A stretch of DNA of 64,000 nt from Gramella sp. Hel_I_59 (GTDB lineage Bacteria; Bacteroidota; Bacteroidia; Flavobacteriales; Flavobacteriaceae): assembly GCF_006714895.1 (NCBI RefSeq), contig NZ_VFME01000001.1, forward strand, positions 1,798,001-1,862,000, written 5' to 3'. Shown here piece by piece: positions 45,932 to 55,542 of this stretch (positions within the stretch are counted from its first letter, which is position 1; every line of letters begins with the position of its first letter). The position numbers and the translations under genes were made by a program. The notes under the pieces were generated by a model, which was given only the letters and a program-made list of their open reading frames with translations, had not been told where the DNA came from and searched no databases.

Positions 45932-47056
45932 ATGAGAACGAACTTACTTAATCTTTTCGTATTCACAAGCCTTTTCTTTATTACATCAACGGCAACTTTT
46001 TCTGCTGAAATCCCTCCAAATCTGGATGAATTTGTAGTAGTTCTGGATGCTGGTCATGGTGGAAAAGATCCCGGAAACATGGGTAATGGTTATAAGGAAA
46101 AGGATATTGCGCTAAGCATCATCCTGAAGATTGGTGCGGAGCTTGAAAAATATAAGAATATAAAGGTAGTGTATACCAGAAAGTCTGATGTGTTTGTAGA
46201 GCTTTTTGAGCGAGGTAGGATTGCCAATGAAGCGAATGCAGACCTTTTTGTGTCTGTACATTGTAATTCTCATAATTCCCAGGCTTCAGGAACCGAGACT
46301 TTCGTGCTTGGACTTAACAGGAATGAGACCAATTTTGAAGTGGCGAAAAAAGAAAACTCGGTGATCTATCTCGAGGATAACTATGAAGTTACATATGCCG
46401 GGTATGATCCTAATTCACCTGAATCTACTATTGGTCTTACGATAATGCAGGAAGAATATCTAGATCAAAGTATTCTGCTTGCAGATCTTGTTCAGAAGCA
46501 ATTTACCAATACATTAAAGAGAAAGAACAGAGGAGTTAAGCAAATGGGATTAATTGTGCTACATCAAACTTACATGCCGAGCGTACTGGTGGAGACTGGT
46601 TTCCTTACCAATAACCAGGAGGGACCTTATCTTAATAGTTCTAGAGGGAAGGATGATATGGCCCGGGCAATTACCAATGCTATTCTAAATTACAGTAAAA
46701 CCATAAATTTAAATACCCTGGAGCAAGTAGCTGCAAATCAATCCAATGAAACTGTAGATAAGGGAGTTTTGCCGGAGTCCCAGGTTTTTAAAGATGTACT
46801 GTTCAGAGTGCAGCTGGCGGCCGGCTCAAAAAAGCTTGATACTAAGCCTTACAATTTTAAAGGTATTAAGGATGTAAGCAGGGAGAAAGAAGGTAAGCTT
46901 TATAAGTATTATTATGGAGCAACTTCAGATTATCTCAAGATCCAGCGAATGCACAATGAGGCGGTAAAAAGTGGATACACAGATAGTTATATAGTCGCCT
47001 TTAAGAATGAGCAAAAAATAACGCTTAACGATGCGTTAAAATCAAAGCTAAAATAG
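45932..47056 (+). CDS. N-acetylmuramoyl-L-alanine amidase with C-terminal SPOR-like domain
   Basis: 374 residues. Signal peptide (to about residue 25), then Amidase_3: VLDAGHGGKDPG (zinc His), GYKEKDIALS (Glu), and SVHCNSHNS (His), VETGFLTNNQEG with the catalytic Glu. Residues ~290-365 (FRVQLAAGSKKLDTK) look SPOR-like and could bind denuded septal glycan. Cleaves the amide bond between MurNAc and the stem peptide, as AmiC in cell separation. Divergent from the lptD-like gene. Confidence 0.9.
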   Translation: MRTNLLNLFVFTSLFFITSTATFSAEIPPNLDEFVVVLDAGHGGKDPGNMGNGYKEKDIALSIILKIGAELEKYKNIKVVYTRKSDVFVELFERGRIANEANADLFVSVHCNSHNSQASGTETFVLGLNRNETNFEVAKKENSVIYLEDNYEVTYAGYDPNSPESTIGLTIMQEEYLDQSILLADLVQKQFTNTLKRKNRGVKQMGLIVLHQTYMPSVLVETGFLTNNQEGPYLNSSRGKDDMARAITNAILNYSKTINLNTLEQVAANQSNETVDKGVLPESQVFKDVLFRVQLAAGSKKLDTKPYNFKGIKDVSREKEGKLYKYYYGATSDYLKIQRMHNEAVKSGYTDSYIVAFKNEQKITLNDALKSKLK

Positions 47057-47079
47057 AAGAGCTTTTCTATTTTTATTTC

Positions 47080-47087
47080 TAAATTTG
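47080..47087 (+). promoter_or_regulatory. -7 box upstream of mlaD-like gene
   Basis: TAAATTTG matches TAnnTTTG, 26 bp before TTG 47113. The -33 region (CTTTTC) is a weak match. Confidence 0.4.
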
Positions 47088-47112
47088 TGCGTATTCACTT
47101 AAAAAATTGCTT

Positions 47113-48066
47113 TTGAAATATTCCAGAGAGGTAAAAACTGCCGTTCTAGCTATCGTAGCGATAGTTATTTTATTGTTTGGTTATAGTTTTCTCAAGGGAG
47201 AAAATCTCCTCGCCCAGAATCGAATTTTTTATGCTGAATATGATGATGTAGAAGGACTCTCACCATCTTCTGAAGTTACTATCAACGGTCTTAAAGTTGG
47301 TCAGGTAAGCAGCATAGAATTCAAAGATAATTCAGGTAGACTTGTTGTGAGTTTTACCGTAAAAAATGATTTCAAGTTTTCGAAAAATAGTAAGGTGAAT
47401 ATTTATGGTGGAAGTATCATAGGTGGAAAGTCTTTAGCTATTGTACCAAATTATGATCAGAAATCTGAATGGGCTCAGACCGGAGATACACTTGAGGGTG
47501 ATAAAGAAGAAGGGATCATGGAGCTTGTGAATGATAAATTGACTCCACTACAGAATAAACTGGAGAACACGATCACAAGTGCAGATTCTATGTTGACGGC
47601 CATCACAGAAATTCTAGATGACTCTACCAGGAACAATATTCGCGGTACTTTTAGAAATCTTGATGCTACCGTATCTTCATTCAGAGTAACCGCAGACGAA
47701 CTTCAAGGTATTGTAAAGGGCAATAGTTCAAAGATCGATCGAACGTTTACGAATCTTGATGAGATGTCTACGAACTTTAATAAGTTCTCAGACACGCTAT
47801 CCACCATGAACATAGGCAAGATCACCTCAGATCTTGAGAAGGTAATTGCAGATTTTGAAGGGATCTCGAATAAACTTAACAGCAAGGAAGGAACCGCAGG
47901 GAAATTGATCAATGACGATGCTGTGTATAATAACCTGGATCAGGCAACCAAACAGCTAGAACAACTCCTACAGGATATCAAACTTAATCCAAAGCGCTAC
48001 GTTCATTTCTCAGTTTTCGGTAAGAAAGGTGGAGAATATGAAGAACCGAAAGATTCCTTAAAATAA
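47113..48066 (+). CDS. MlaD-family MCE lipid transport protein
   Basis: About 317 residues from TTG 47113 (MKYSREVKTAVLAIV...); the TTG at 47107 is also open and adds two residues. One N-terminal helix (AVLAIVAIVILLFGYSFLKG) then an MCE domain: YAEYDDVEGLSPSSEVTING, VSSIEFKDNS, IYGGSIIGGKSLAI, and a long helical C-terminus (~140-300) typical of MlaD/YebT rods. Works in an outer membrane lipid asymmetry or retrograde transport system; the ATPase and permease are not in the window. Confidence 0.88.
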   Translation: MKYSREVKTAVLAIVAIVILLFGYSFLKGENLLAQNRIFYAEYDDVEGLSPSSEVTINGLKVGQVSSIEFKDNSGRLVVSFTVKNDFKFSKNSKVNIYGGSIIGGKSLAIVPNYDQKSEWAQTGDTLEGDKEEGIMELVNDKLTPLQNKLENTITSADSMLTAITEILDDSTRNNIRGTFRNLDATVSSFRVTADELQGIVKGNSSKIDRTFTNLDEMSTNFNKFSDTLSTMNIGKITSDLEKVIADFEGISNKLNSKEGTAGKLINDDAVYNNLDQATKQLEQLLQDIKLNPKRYVHFSVFGKKGGEYEEPKDSLK

Positions 48067-48073
48067 ATCTATC

Positions 48074-49414
48074 ATGCAAATTGTTTCGCAAATACTATTT
48101 GTGATCGCTCTTTTAGTGGGCGTTGGCTTTTTCGCCAGAAATATTAAAAGACTTATTCGTAATATCAAATTAGGTCGGGAAATCGATCGAACAGATAATG
48201 GTGGAGAAAGATTTACCAAGATGGCCAGGATAGCCTTAGGGCAGAGTAAAATGGTAAAAAGACCAGTTTCCGGGTTTTTGCATATTATCGTTTACGTTGG
48301 TTTTATTATTATTAATATAGAAGTTCTCGAAATCGTTATCGATGGAATATTAGGTACACACAGAATCTTTTCTTTTCTAGGTGGTACGTATGATGTTCTT
48401 ATCGCGAGTTTCGAAATCTTAGCTTTCCTGGTATTTGTTGGAGTAGTGATCTTTTGGATACGTAGAAATGCACTTAATATTTACCGTTTCCTAGGTCGTG
48501 AATTGAAAGGCTGGCCAAAGAATGATGCAAATTATATCCTGTATTTCGAAATGGTGCTAATGGCATTATTTCTTATCATGAATGCTACAGATTATCAACT
48601 GCAAATGAATGGAGCAGATCATTATGCTTCAGAAGCAGGTATTATGGGAAGCTTTCCAATAAGTCAGTTTTTGCTTCCTATTTTCGACGGAATGAGCAAT
48701 GCGACTCTTATTATTATTGAAAGAGCTGCCTGGTGGTTACATATTCTTGGAATTCTTTTCTTTCTGAATTATTTATATTACTCAAAACATTTACATATTC
48801 TACTAGCGTTTCCAAACGTGTATTTTTCAAAACTGAGTCTTCAGGGGAAAATGGATAATCTGGAGGCAGTTCAGAAGGAAGTAGCATTAATGATGGATCC
48901 AAATGCCGATCCTTTCGCAGCTCCTGCGGAAGGCGAGGATGAAGGAGAGCCAGAAAAATTTGGAGCTTCAGATGTCTTTGACCTGAACCAGGTTCAATTA
49001 CTGAATTCCTATACCTGTACAGAATGTGGTAGATGTACTTCTGAATGTCCTGCGAATCAAACCGGGAAAAAGCTTTCTCCAAGAAAGATCATGATGGATA
49101 CTCGTGACAGGCTCGAGGAAGTAGGTGAGAATGTTACCAAGAACGGAAAGTATGAAGATGACGGCAAGCAATTACTTGATGACTATATTCTTAGAGAAGA
49201 ACTATGGGCGTGTACTACTTGTAATGCATGTGTAGAGGCTTGTCCAGTGGGGATCGATCCGCTATCTATTATTCTGGATATGAGAAGATACCTGGTGATG
49301 GAGCAAAGTGCCGCTCCTAATGAGCTATCCATAGCGATGACAAATATTGAAAACAATGGTGCACCTTGGCCTTACAACCAGATGGACCGTTTGAACTGGG
49401 CCAAAGAAAATTAA
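48074..49414 (+). CDS. Membrane-bound HdrC-like [4Fe-4S] protein
   Basis: 446 residues. The N-terminal ~250 residues have about six helices, with conserved His for possible heme (as in nitrate reductase gamma subunits). Two C-terminal clusters follow: CTECGRCTSECPANQ and CTTCNACVEACPVG. Fits the iron-sulfur half of a quinone- or heterodisulfide-reductase-like complex. Upstream mlaD is 8 bp away; the partner CCG-domain protein starts 30 bp after. Electron source and acceptor are not evident. Confidence 0.82.
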   Translation: MQIVSQILFVIALLVGVGFFARNIKRLIRNIKLGREIDRTDNGGERFTKMARIALGQSKMVKRPVSGFLHIIVYVGFIIINIEVLEIVIDGILGTHRIFSFLGGTYDVLIASFEILAFLVFVGVVIFWIRRNALNIYRFLGRELKGWPKNDANYILYFEMVLMALFLIMNATDYQLQMNGADHYASEAGIMGSFPISQFLLPIFDGMSNATLIIIERAAWWLHILGILFFLNYLYYSKHLHILLAFPNVYFSKLSLQGKMDNLEAVQKEVALMMDPNADPFAAPAEGEDEGEPEKFGASDVFDLNQVQLLNSYTCTECGRCTSECPANQTGKKLSPRKIMMDTRDRLEEVGENVTKNGKYEDDGKQLLDDYILREELWACTTCNACVEACPVGIDPLSIILDMRRYLVMEQSAAPNELSIAMTNIENNGAPWPYNQMDRLNWAKEN

Positions 49415-49443
49415 TACATTAGAATTTTATAAAGATCGATAAT

Positions 49444-50235
49444 ATGGCAGAAGCACTCAAAGTACCTACAATGGCAGAATATATGGCAGAAGGCAAAAAG
49501 CCTGAAGTTCTGTTCTGGGTTGGTTGTTCGGGAAGTTTCGATGATCGTGCTAAAAAAATCACCAAGGCATTTGTAAAACTTCTGCATAAAGCTGGAGTTG
49601 ACTTTGCTGTTCTTGGGACTGAGGAAAGCTGTACCGGGGATCCTGCAAAAAGAGCTGGAAACGAATTTCTTTTTCAAATGCAGGCTGCTACGAATATTGA
49701 GGTGTTAAATGGTTATGAGATCAAAAAGGTGGTTACTGCCTGTCCTCACTGTTTCAATACCATCAAAAACGAATATCCTGCTCTTGGCGGAAATTATGAG
49801 GTAATGCACCATACTCAGTTTTTAAAAGATCTTTTGAATGAAGGTCGCTTAAAAGTTGAAGGTGGAAAATTCAAAGGAAAAAGAATTACTTTCCATGATC
49901 CATGTTATTTAGGTCGCGCTAATAATGAATATGAAGCTCCTCGTGATCTTCTTCGGAAGCTTGAAGTTGAGCTTGTTGAAATGCGTAAGTGTAAAAAGAA
50001 CGGCTTGTGTTGTGGAGCAGGAGGAGGACAAATGTTCAAAGAACCTGAACCAGGAAACAAGGATGTAAACATCGAACGTACTGAGCAGGCTATGGAAGTG
50101 AAACCGGAAATAATCGCTGCCGGTTGTCCTTTTTGCAACACCATGATGACAGATGGGGTTAAGAATAAAGAAAAGGAAGATAGTATCGAGGTAATGGATG
50201 TTGCTGAAATGATCGCCAGCGCAGACGAACTTTAA
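49444..50235 (+). CDS. CCG-domain HdrB-like iron-sulfur protein
   Basis: 263 residues. Two CCG-type regions: VGCSGSFDDRAKKIT with TACPHCFNTIKNEYP, and CCGAGGGQMFKEPEPG with GCPFCNTMMTDGV. These bind a noncubane [4Fe-4S] pair in HdrB of heterodisulfide reductases and in lactate-oxidation LutA. With the HdrC-like neighbour it forms a two-subunit module conserved in Flavobacteriaceae. Substrate is unknown. Confidence 0.85.
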   Translation: MAEALKVPTMAEYMAEGKKPEVLFWVGCSGSFDDRAKKITKAFVKLLHKAGVDFAVLGTEESCTGDPAKRAGNEFLFQMQAATNIEVLNGYEIKKVVTACPHCFNTIKNEYPALGGNYEVMHHTQFLKDLLNEGRLKVEGGKFKGKRITFHDPCYLGRANNEYEAPRDLLRKLEVELVEMRKCKKNGLCCGAGGGQMFKEPEPGNKDVNIERTEQAMEVKPEIIAAGCPFCNTMMTDGVKNKEKEDSIEVMDVAEMIASADEL

Positions 50236-50264
50236 ATTCTAAAAGTTAAAAGACCAGTCTCTAT

Positions 50265-50294
50265 TTGACTCCAAGGCTAAATCAATTAGATTTG
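50265..50294 (+). promoter_or_regulatory. Consensus Bacteroidota promoter
   Basis: TTTG (ending 50267), 19-bp spacer, TAGATTTG (50287-50294). Near-perfect TTTG-N19-TAnnTTTG; a start point about 7 bp downstream gives a 14-nt leader for the gene at 50315. Confidence 0.75.
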
Positions 50295-50314
50295 TGTGAA
50301 TACAAATTTAGCCT

Positions 50315-50800
50315 ATGTTAGTACCATTTGATAGCCTTTCAGAAGATTCAAGAGTTTGGATTTATCAGGCCAACAGATCTTTTACAGAAGAGGAATTACA
50401 GGAGATCTCATCAAGATTAGACCAGTTCATTGAAAGATGGACAGCACATGGAGGAGATCTTAAGGCTTCCTACGATATCAAGTACAAAAGATTTATTACA
50501 ATAGCCTTGGATCAGAAATTGAACGCTGCTACAGGCTGCTCTATAGATTCTTCCGTGCAATTCATTCAGCAACTGGAGAAAGACTATAACGTTGATCTTC
50601 TCGATAAAATGAATGTTTCCTATAAACAGGGAGAATTTGTTGCTTATAAAACACTTACCGATTTCAGAAAAATGGCAAAGGATAAAGCGGTGTCCATGAA
50701 TACGATCGTATTCAATAATCTCGTTAATACCAAAGCCGAATATCTAACAGAATGGGAAGTTCCTGCTTCTGAGAGCTGGCATAAACGCTTCATGAAATAA
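50315..50800 (+). CDS. Flavobacterial small protein often named 'ABC transporter ATPase'
   Basis: 161 residues. Database relatives are often named ABC transporter ATPase, but no Walker A (G-x4-GK-S/T), signature C or Walker B is present. Starts MLVPFDSLSEDSRVWIYQANR, with conserved W and the QKLNAATGCSIDSS region (C-S-I). Soluble, single domain, no signal peptide. Followed with a 1-bp overlap by the GH3 fusion gene. Function unknown; best described as an uncharacterised conserved family. Confidence 0.7.
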   Translation: MLVPFDSLSEDSRVWIYQANRSFTEEELQEISSRLDQFIERWTAHGGDLKASYDIKYKRFITIALDQKLNAATGCSIDSSVQFIQQLEKDYNVDLLDKMNVSYKQGEFVAYKTLTDFRKMAKDKAVSMNTIVFNNLVNTKAEYLTEWEVPASESWHKRFMK

Positions 50801-53727
50801 TGATATTGAGAACCCTGTCCCTCAAATTACCACTTTTACTCTTTTTGTTTTTCAGTCTTGGTGTATTCTCCCAGGTGAAAAATCCATTGTTTACCAAAGA
50901 TCATGCTGCTCAAAAACAATGGGTGGATAGTACGTACGACTCCATGAATCTTAAGGAAAGAGTGGGGCAGCTATTCATGGCGAGTATCTGGTCTAAAAAT
51001 GATAACGAAGCCGATACTATTCGTAAGCTTATTGCTGAAAATCATATTGGCGGACTTATTTTTTCCAAAGGAGGTCCGGTGAAACAGGCTCAGTTGACCA
51101 ATGAGTTTCAGAAGATGTCTAAAGTTCCTTTGCTAATTGGAATGGATGCTGAATGGGGACTTGCTATGCGACTTGACAGCACTTTTGCCTTGCCATGGAA
51201 TATGACACTTGGTGCCATACAGGATAATCAACTGGTAGAGGAAGCTGGCGCAGCTATTTCCAAGCAAACTAAGAGATTGGGTGTGCACTTTAACTTTGCC
51301 CCAGTAGTGGATATTAATACTAATCCAGACAATCCAATTATAGGAAACAGGTCGTTTGGGGAAGATAAATTTAATGTCACCGAAAAATCCCTTGCTTTTA
51401 TGCGAGGCATGCACCGTGAGGGAGCACTCAGCAGTGCAAAACATTTTCCAGGTCATGGCGATACAGATTCCGATTCGCATAAGACGTTACCAACGATTAA
51501 TTTCTCTGCGGAAAGGATCGAACGTGTAGAACTTTATCCTTATAAAAAACTAATTCCTGAAGGGCTTAGCAGTATCATGGTAGCCCATCTTAATGTTCCA
51601 GATTTAGAGCCTACAGATGGCAAGCCTGCCTCATTATCCAAGGATATTATCACAGAAATACTGAAGAAAGAGCTTGGCTTTAATGGTCTTATTTTTACCG
51701 ATGCACTTGACATGAAAGGTGTTTCAAGAAATATGGAACCCGGTGAAGTGGATCTTGATGCATTTCGCGCTGGGAACGATATCCTGCTAATGAGTGAAGA
51801 TGTTGGCAGAGCTTCTCAAAGTATTATGGATGCGGTAAATAATGGTACTATTAGTGAAAACCGATTGGCACTTTCAGTAAAGAAAATATTATATGCTAAG
51901 TATAAGGCTGGTCTTCATTATTTTAAACCGATTAGTACAAATTTCCTCATAGAAGAACTATATACTTCTCGTGATGAAGCTTTGCTGGAAGAGCTTTATG
52001 AAAATGCTGCAACGCTTATCAAAAACAATAAGGCTGTAGTTCCGGTTAAAGATCTTTCAGAAGAAAAGATTGCCTATGTGAATTTTGGGGACAATGATGG
52101 TAGTATTTTTCTTCAGCAGCTAAAGAAATATGCGAAAGTAGATTGGGTTCATGCAGATAAATTAGCCTTGCTGCTTGACAAACTCGAAGAATATGATCGT
52201 GTGATCATTGGTTTCCATAAATCGAATAGTAGTCCGTGGGCATCTTACAAATTTTCAAATAACGAATTGGTGTGGCTGCATGAGATTGCCCGCAAGAATA
52301 AGACGATCCTTGCACTATTCGCTAGACCTTACGCATTACTTGATATAAAAAGTTTCACCAATATAGAAGGGATCCTTATTGGCTACCAGAATCATCCTCT
52401 GGCTCAGAAAAAGGTTGGTCAGATAATTTTTGGAGCGGCTCAGGCGAAAGGTCGTCTTCCGGTTAGCATCCAGAATGAATTTCCAGCAGGAACCGGTTTT
52501 AATACTAAGGATGTTGATCGCTTAGCTTATGGAACTCCGGAAAGCGTTGGAATGAATTCCTATAAACTTCAGAAGATCGATAGTATTATTAATTATGCTA
52601 TTTCAGAAAAAATGACTCCGGGGGCACAGATACTTATTGCTCGCCAGGGTAAAGTAATATATCAGAAGAATTTTGGCTATCAGACTTATGAAGAAGAGTT
52701 GCCTGTGACCGATACTACGGTTTATGATCTGGCATCTCTTACTAAGATCCTGGCTACTTTGCCGCTGGTCATGGAATTGGATGAGAAAGAAGTTCTGAGT
52801 TTTGATACTACGCTTGGTGAATTACTTCCTTCACTTAAAGATTCGAATAAATCCAATATTAAGTTGCAGGATATGTTGATGCATTATGCTCGATTACAAG
52901 CCTGGATTCCATTTTATATTTCTACCCTTGACTCTGAAACTAAGGGGCTTTCTGCCGATTATTATAACACTTTACCTTCTGAAACTTACAATACTCAGGT
53001 TGCAGATAATATGTTTATTAGAAAGGATATTGGCGATACCATTATCAACACGATCAGGCTTAGCGAACTTGAGAAAACGAGGTCTTATAAATACAGTGAT
53101 CTGCCATACTATTTGCTAAAGTATTACCTGGAGAGCTATTACGAGACTTCACTTCAAAACATTACACAGGAGCATTTTTACAAATCCCTTGGTGCTAATT
53201 ATACTGGCTATTTACCTAAAACAAGGTTTGATAGCCTCCAAATAGCACCTACAGAGAATGATCAATTATGGAGAGGGCAGGTTGTTCGTGGATATGTTCA
53301 TGACCAGGGTGCTGCGATGCAAGGCGGAATTGGAGGCCATGCAGGATTGTTCAGTACTGCAAATGATGTTGCCAAGTTGATGCAAACCTATCTAAATGGC
53401 GGTTCTTATGGTGGGAAAAAATACTTGCGCGAAGATACCATTGAGAAATATAATACCTGCTATTATTGTGAGCAAAATGTAAGAAGAGGTGTAGGTTTCG
53501 ACAAACCACAGCTTGGAACCTCAGGACCAACCTGTAACTGTGTGTCTATGAATAGTTTTGGACATAGTGGGTTTACAGGGACATTCGCCTGGGCAGATCC
53601 TGAAGAAGAGATAGTTTATGTATTTTTATCAAACAGAACTTTTCCTGATTCAACGAACAGGAAACTCATCAGGGAAGATATCCGGTCTGAGATCCAGAAA
53701 GTGATATACGAATCTATAGATTTCTAA
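50800..53727 (+). CDS. Glycoside hydrolase family 3 (NagZ type) fused to a serine hydrolase
   Basis: 975 residues. Signal peptide, then GH3: SAKHFPGHGDTDSDSH (K214, H215, H219, the acid/base dyad of NagZ) and IFTDALDMKG with nucleophile D301. A GH3 C-terminal-like domain spans ~400-570. A class C beta-lactamase/DD-peptidase domain spans ~590-960: S646-L-T-K649 in DLASLTKILAT, a downstream Y-S (KYSDLPYYLL), and HSGFTGT. Known in Bacteroidota as a periplasmic beta-N-acetylglucosaminidase plus peptide/ester hydrolase. Probable job: turnover of cell-wall amino sugars and stem peptides. Directly ahead of bshA. Confidence 0.88.
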   Translation: MILRTLSLKLPLLLFLFFSLGVFSQVKNPLFTKDHAAQKQWVDSTYDSMNLKERVGQLFMASIWSKNDNEADTIRKLIAENHIGGLIFSKGGPVKQAQLTNEFQKMSKVPLLIGMDAEWGLAMRLDSTFALPWNMTLGAIQDNQLVEEAGAAISKQTKRLGVHFNFAPVVDINTNPDNPIIGNRSFGEDKFNVTEKSLAFMRGMHREGALSSAKHFPGHGDTDSDSHKTLPTINFSAERIERVELYPYKKLIPEGLSSIMVAHLNVPDLEPTDGKPASLSKDIITEILKKELGFNGLIFTDALDMKGVSRNMEPGEVDLDAFRAGNDILLMSEDVGRASQSIMDAVNNGTISENRLALSVKKILYAKYKAGLHYFKPISTNFLIEELYTSRDEALLEELYENAATLIKNNKAVVPVKDLSEEKIAYVNFGDNDGSIFLQQLKKYAKVDWVHADKLALLLDKLEEYDRVIIGFHKSNSSPWASYKFSNNELVWLHEIARKNKTILALFARPYALLDIKSFTNIEGILIGYQNHPLAQKKVGQIIFGAAQAKGRLPVSIQNEFPAGTGFNTKDVDRLAYGTPESVGMNSYKLQKIDSIINYAISEKMTPGAQILIARQGKVIYQKNFGYQTYEEELPVTDTTVYDLASLTKILATLPLVMELDEKEVLSFDTTLGELLPSLKDSNKSNIKLQDMLMHYARLQAWIPFYISTLDSETKGLSADYYNTLPSETYNTQVADNMFIRKDIGDTIINTIRLSELEKTRSYKYSDLPYYLLKYYLESYYETSLQNITQEHFYKSLGANYTGYLPKTRFDSLQIAPTENDQLWRGQVVRGYVHDQGAAMQGGIGGHAGLFSTANDVAKLMQTYLNGGSYGGKKYLREDTIEKYNTCYYCEQNVRRGVGFDKPQLGTSGPTCNCVSMNSFGHSGFTGTFAWADPEEEIVYVFLSNRTFPDSTNRKLIREDIRSEIQKVIYESIDF

Positions 53728-53730
53728 TTA

Positions 53731-54861
53731 ATGAAAATTGCAATTGTTTGTTATCCAACTTTTGGTGGTAGCGGAGTAGTAGCCACCGAGTTAGGCCTGG
53801 CGCTTTCCAGACGTGGCCATGAGGTACATTTTGTTACCTATAAACAACCTGTTAGACTGGAGACAATTTCCAGCCACATCAGGTTTCATGAAGTGAACGT
53901 ACCAGAGTATCCTCTATTTCATTATCAACCCTACGAGCTTGCTTTAAGCAGCAAACTTGTAAATGTTATAAAGAATTATGGAATAGAACTTTTGCATGTT
54001 CATTATGCGATTCCTCATGCTTATGCTGGCTATATGGCTAAAAAGATGCTCGCTGAAGAAGGAATCGAAATTCCAATGGTGACGACTTTGCATGGAACAG
54101 ATATTACTCTGGTTGGAAATCACCCATTTTATAAGCCTGCTGTAACCTTTAGTATCAATAAAAGTGATTATGTGACTTCTGTTTCAGAAAGCTTAAAAGA
54201 GGATACCCTAAGACATTTTGACGTAAAAACAGAAATTGAAGTTATTCCTAACTTTATTGATGTATCTAAATTTCAGAAGAAAACATTTACAGACTGCCAG
54301 AGAGAATTGATGGCACAATCTGACGAAAAAATAATTACACACGTAAGTAATTTTCGGAAAGTAAAACGGGTGGATGATGTCGTGAAGATCTTCTTTGAAA
54401 TTCAGAAATCTGTAAGTGCTCGTTTAATGATGGTAGGTGAAGGTCCAGAAAGAGAAACAGCGGAAAAACTGGTTCGCGATCTGGGCATGACAGACAAAGT
54501 ACTATTCCTGGGGCAAAGTAATGAAATTGATAAGATCCTGTGCTTTTCAGATCTGTTCCTTTTACCTTCTGAAACTGAAAGTTTCGGATTGGCTGCACTT
54601 GAAGCAATGGTTCACTCTGTCCCTGTAATATCCTCTAATACTGGAGGTTTGCCAGAAGTGAATAAAGATGATTTCTCAGGTTATCTTCATGACGTAGGTG
54701 ATGTATCTGCAATGGCTAACAGTGCTATTTCAATTTTAGAAACAGAAGAAGTTCTACGGAAATTTAAAAGGCAGGCTGGAGAAACAGCAAGGGATTTTGA
54801 TATAAATATGATCGTTCCCAGGTACGAAGAGCTGTATAAGAAAGCACTGATTAAAGCATAA
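53731..54861 (+). CDS. bshA: N-acetyl-alpha-D-glucosaminyl L-malate synthase
   Basis: 376 residues, GT4 retaining. YPTFGGSGVVATELGLALS near the N-terminus is the BshA signature; later GEGPERETAEKLVRDLG, LFLLPSETESFGLAALEAM (E-x7-E) and SNTGGLPEV. Joins UDP-GlcNAc to L-malate, first step of bacillithiol. Three bp after the GH3 fusion gene. bshB and bshC are not in the window. Argues against glutathione as main thiol. Confidence 0.93.
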   Translation: MKIAIVCYPTFGGSGVVATELGLALSRRGHEVHFVTYKQPVRLETISSHIRFHEVNVPEYPLFHYQPYELALSSKLVNVIKNYGIELLHVHYAIPHAYAGYMAKKMLAEEGIEIPMVTTLHGTDITLVGNHPFYKPAVTFSINKSDYVTSVSESLKEDTLRHFDVKTEIEVIPNFIDVSKFQKKTFTDCQRELMAQSDEKIITHVSNFRKVKRVDDVVKIFFEIQKSVSARLMMVGEGPERETAEKLVRDLGMTDKVLFLGQSNEIDKILCFSDLFLLPSETESFGLAALEAMVHSVPVISSNTGGLPEVNKDDFSGYLHDVGDVSAMANSAISILETEEVLRKFKRQAGETARDFDINMIVPRYEELYKKALIKA

Positions 54862-54888
54862 AAAAAGGAGCCAATTGGCTCCTTTTTT
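54861..54888. terminator. Bidirectional intrinsic terminator
   Basis: GGAGCC-AATT-GGCTCC stem flanked by A6 and T6, between convergent bshA and the barrel protein gene. Confidence 0.9.
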
Positions 54889-54907
54889 GTTGTTATCTTC
54901 TACTCAA

Positions 54908-55408
54908 TTAGAATTGATATCTAATACCTAAAGCGATATCTGGTGTGAAATCATCGTGATCATCATAGTCTGAAAATCCAATTTCAGGTCTGAAATCTAA
55001 TGATAACAATAGCGGGAAATCAAAATTATATTCGATCCCTACGTTACCGGCCAATAATGCAAAAACACCATCATTACGATCTATATCACCTCTACGGTTG
55101 TCATCGTAATTACCAAGTCCCGCACCAGCACCTGCGTACCAGTTAAAACCTCCGTCAATGTTCCATACCCATTGGTACAATCCAACAAGCTTGATAGCAT
55201 CATACTTATCATTATCACTACGCCATCCAAGATCGAACTCTAACCTGTTGTTCTCACTTGTTGCTCTCTGATATGAAACCTCGGCACCAAATCCACCACC
55301 ATCACCCACTCTCAAACCAAGTGCGTTTTTAGAGATTTGCTGTGCGCTTGCCTCATTCAGAAAAACAGCTCCAAAAATAAAAGCTGCAAAAAGAACTACT
55401 TTTTTCAT
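54908..55408 (-). CDS. Small outer membrane beta-barrel protein
   Basis: About 166 residues from ATG 55408 (MKKVVLFAAFIFGAVFLNEASAQ signal peptide); codons upstream to 55429 are less likely. Mature part is Gly/Asp-rich with alternating strands ending in a barrel C-terminus (LGIRYQF, terminal Phe). Eight-stranded OmpA/OmpX-like fold is likely. Single gene; unknown function, perhaps structural. Confidence 0.75.
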   Translation of the reverse strand: MKKVVLFAAFIFGAVFLNEASAQQISKNALGLRVGDGGGFGAEVSYQRATSENNRLEFDLGWRSDNDKYDAIKLVGLYQWVWNIDGGFNWYAGAGAGLGNYDDNRRGDIDRNDGVFALLAGNVGIEYNFDFPLLLSLDFRPEIGFSDYDDHDDFTPDIALGIRYQF

Positions 55409-55542
55409 GTTTGATTGTTTTAAATTCATCTCGGCAAATTTATGCCGTTTACCAATATGAGAACGTTCAGGCTAGTAAATGTATTGTTAATATTAATTAA
55501 GATTCTGTTAAGTCGGTAAACTGAAACTTCCTAAATTTGAGT

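Noticed and set aside
48714..49082. 122-codon minus-strand ORF in the HdrC-like gene
   Set aside because: Shadow of the coding strand with the Fe-S motifs.
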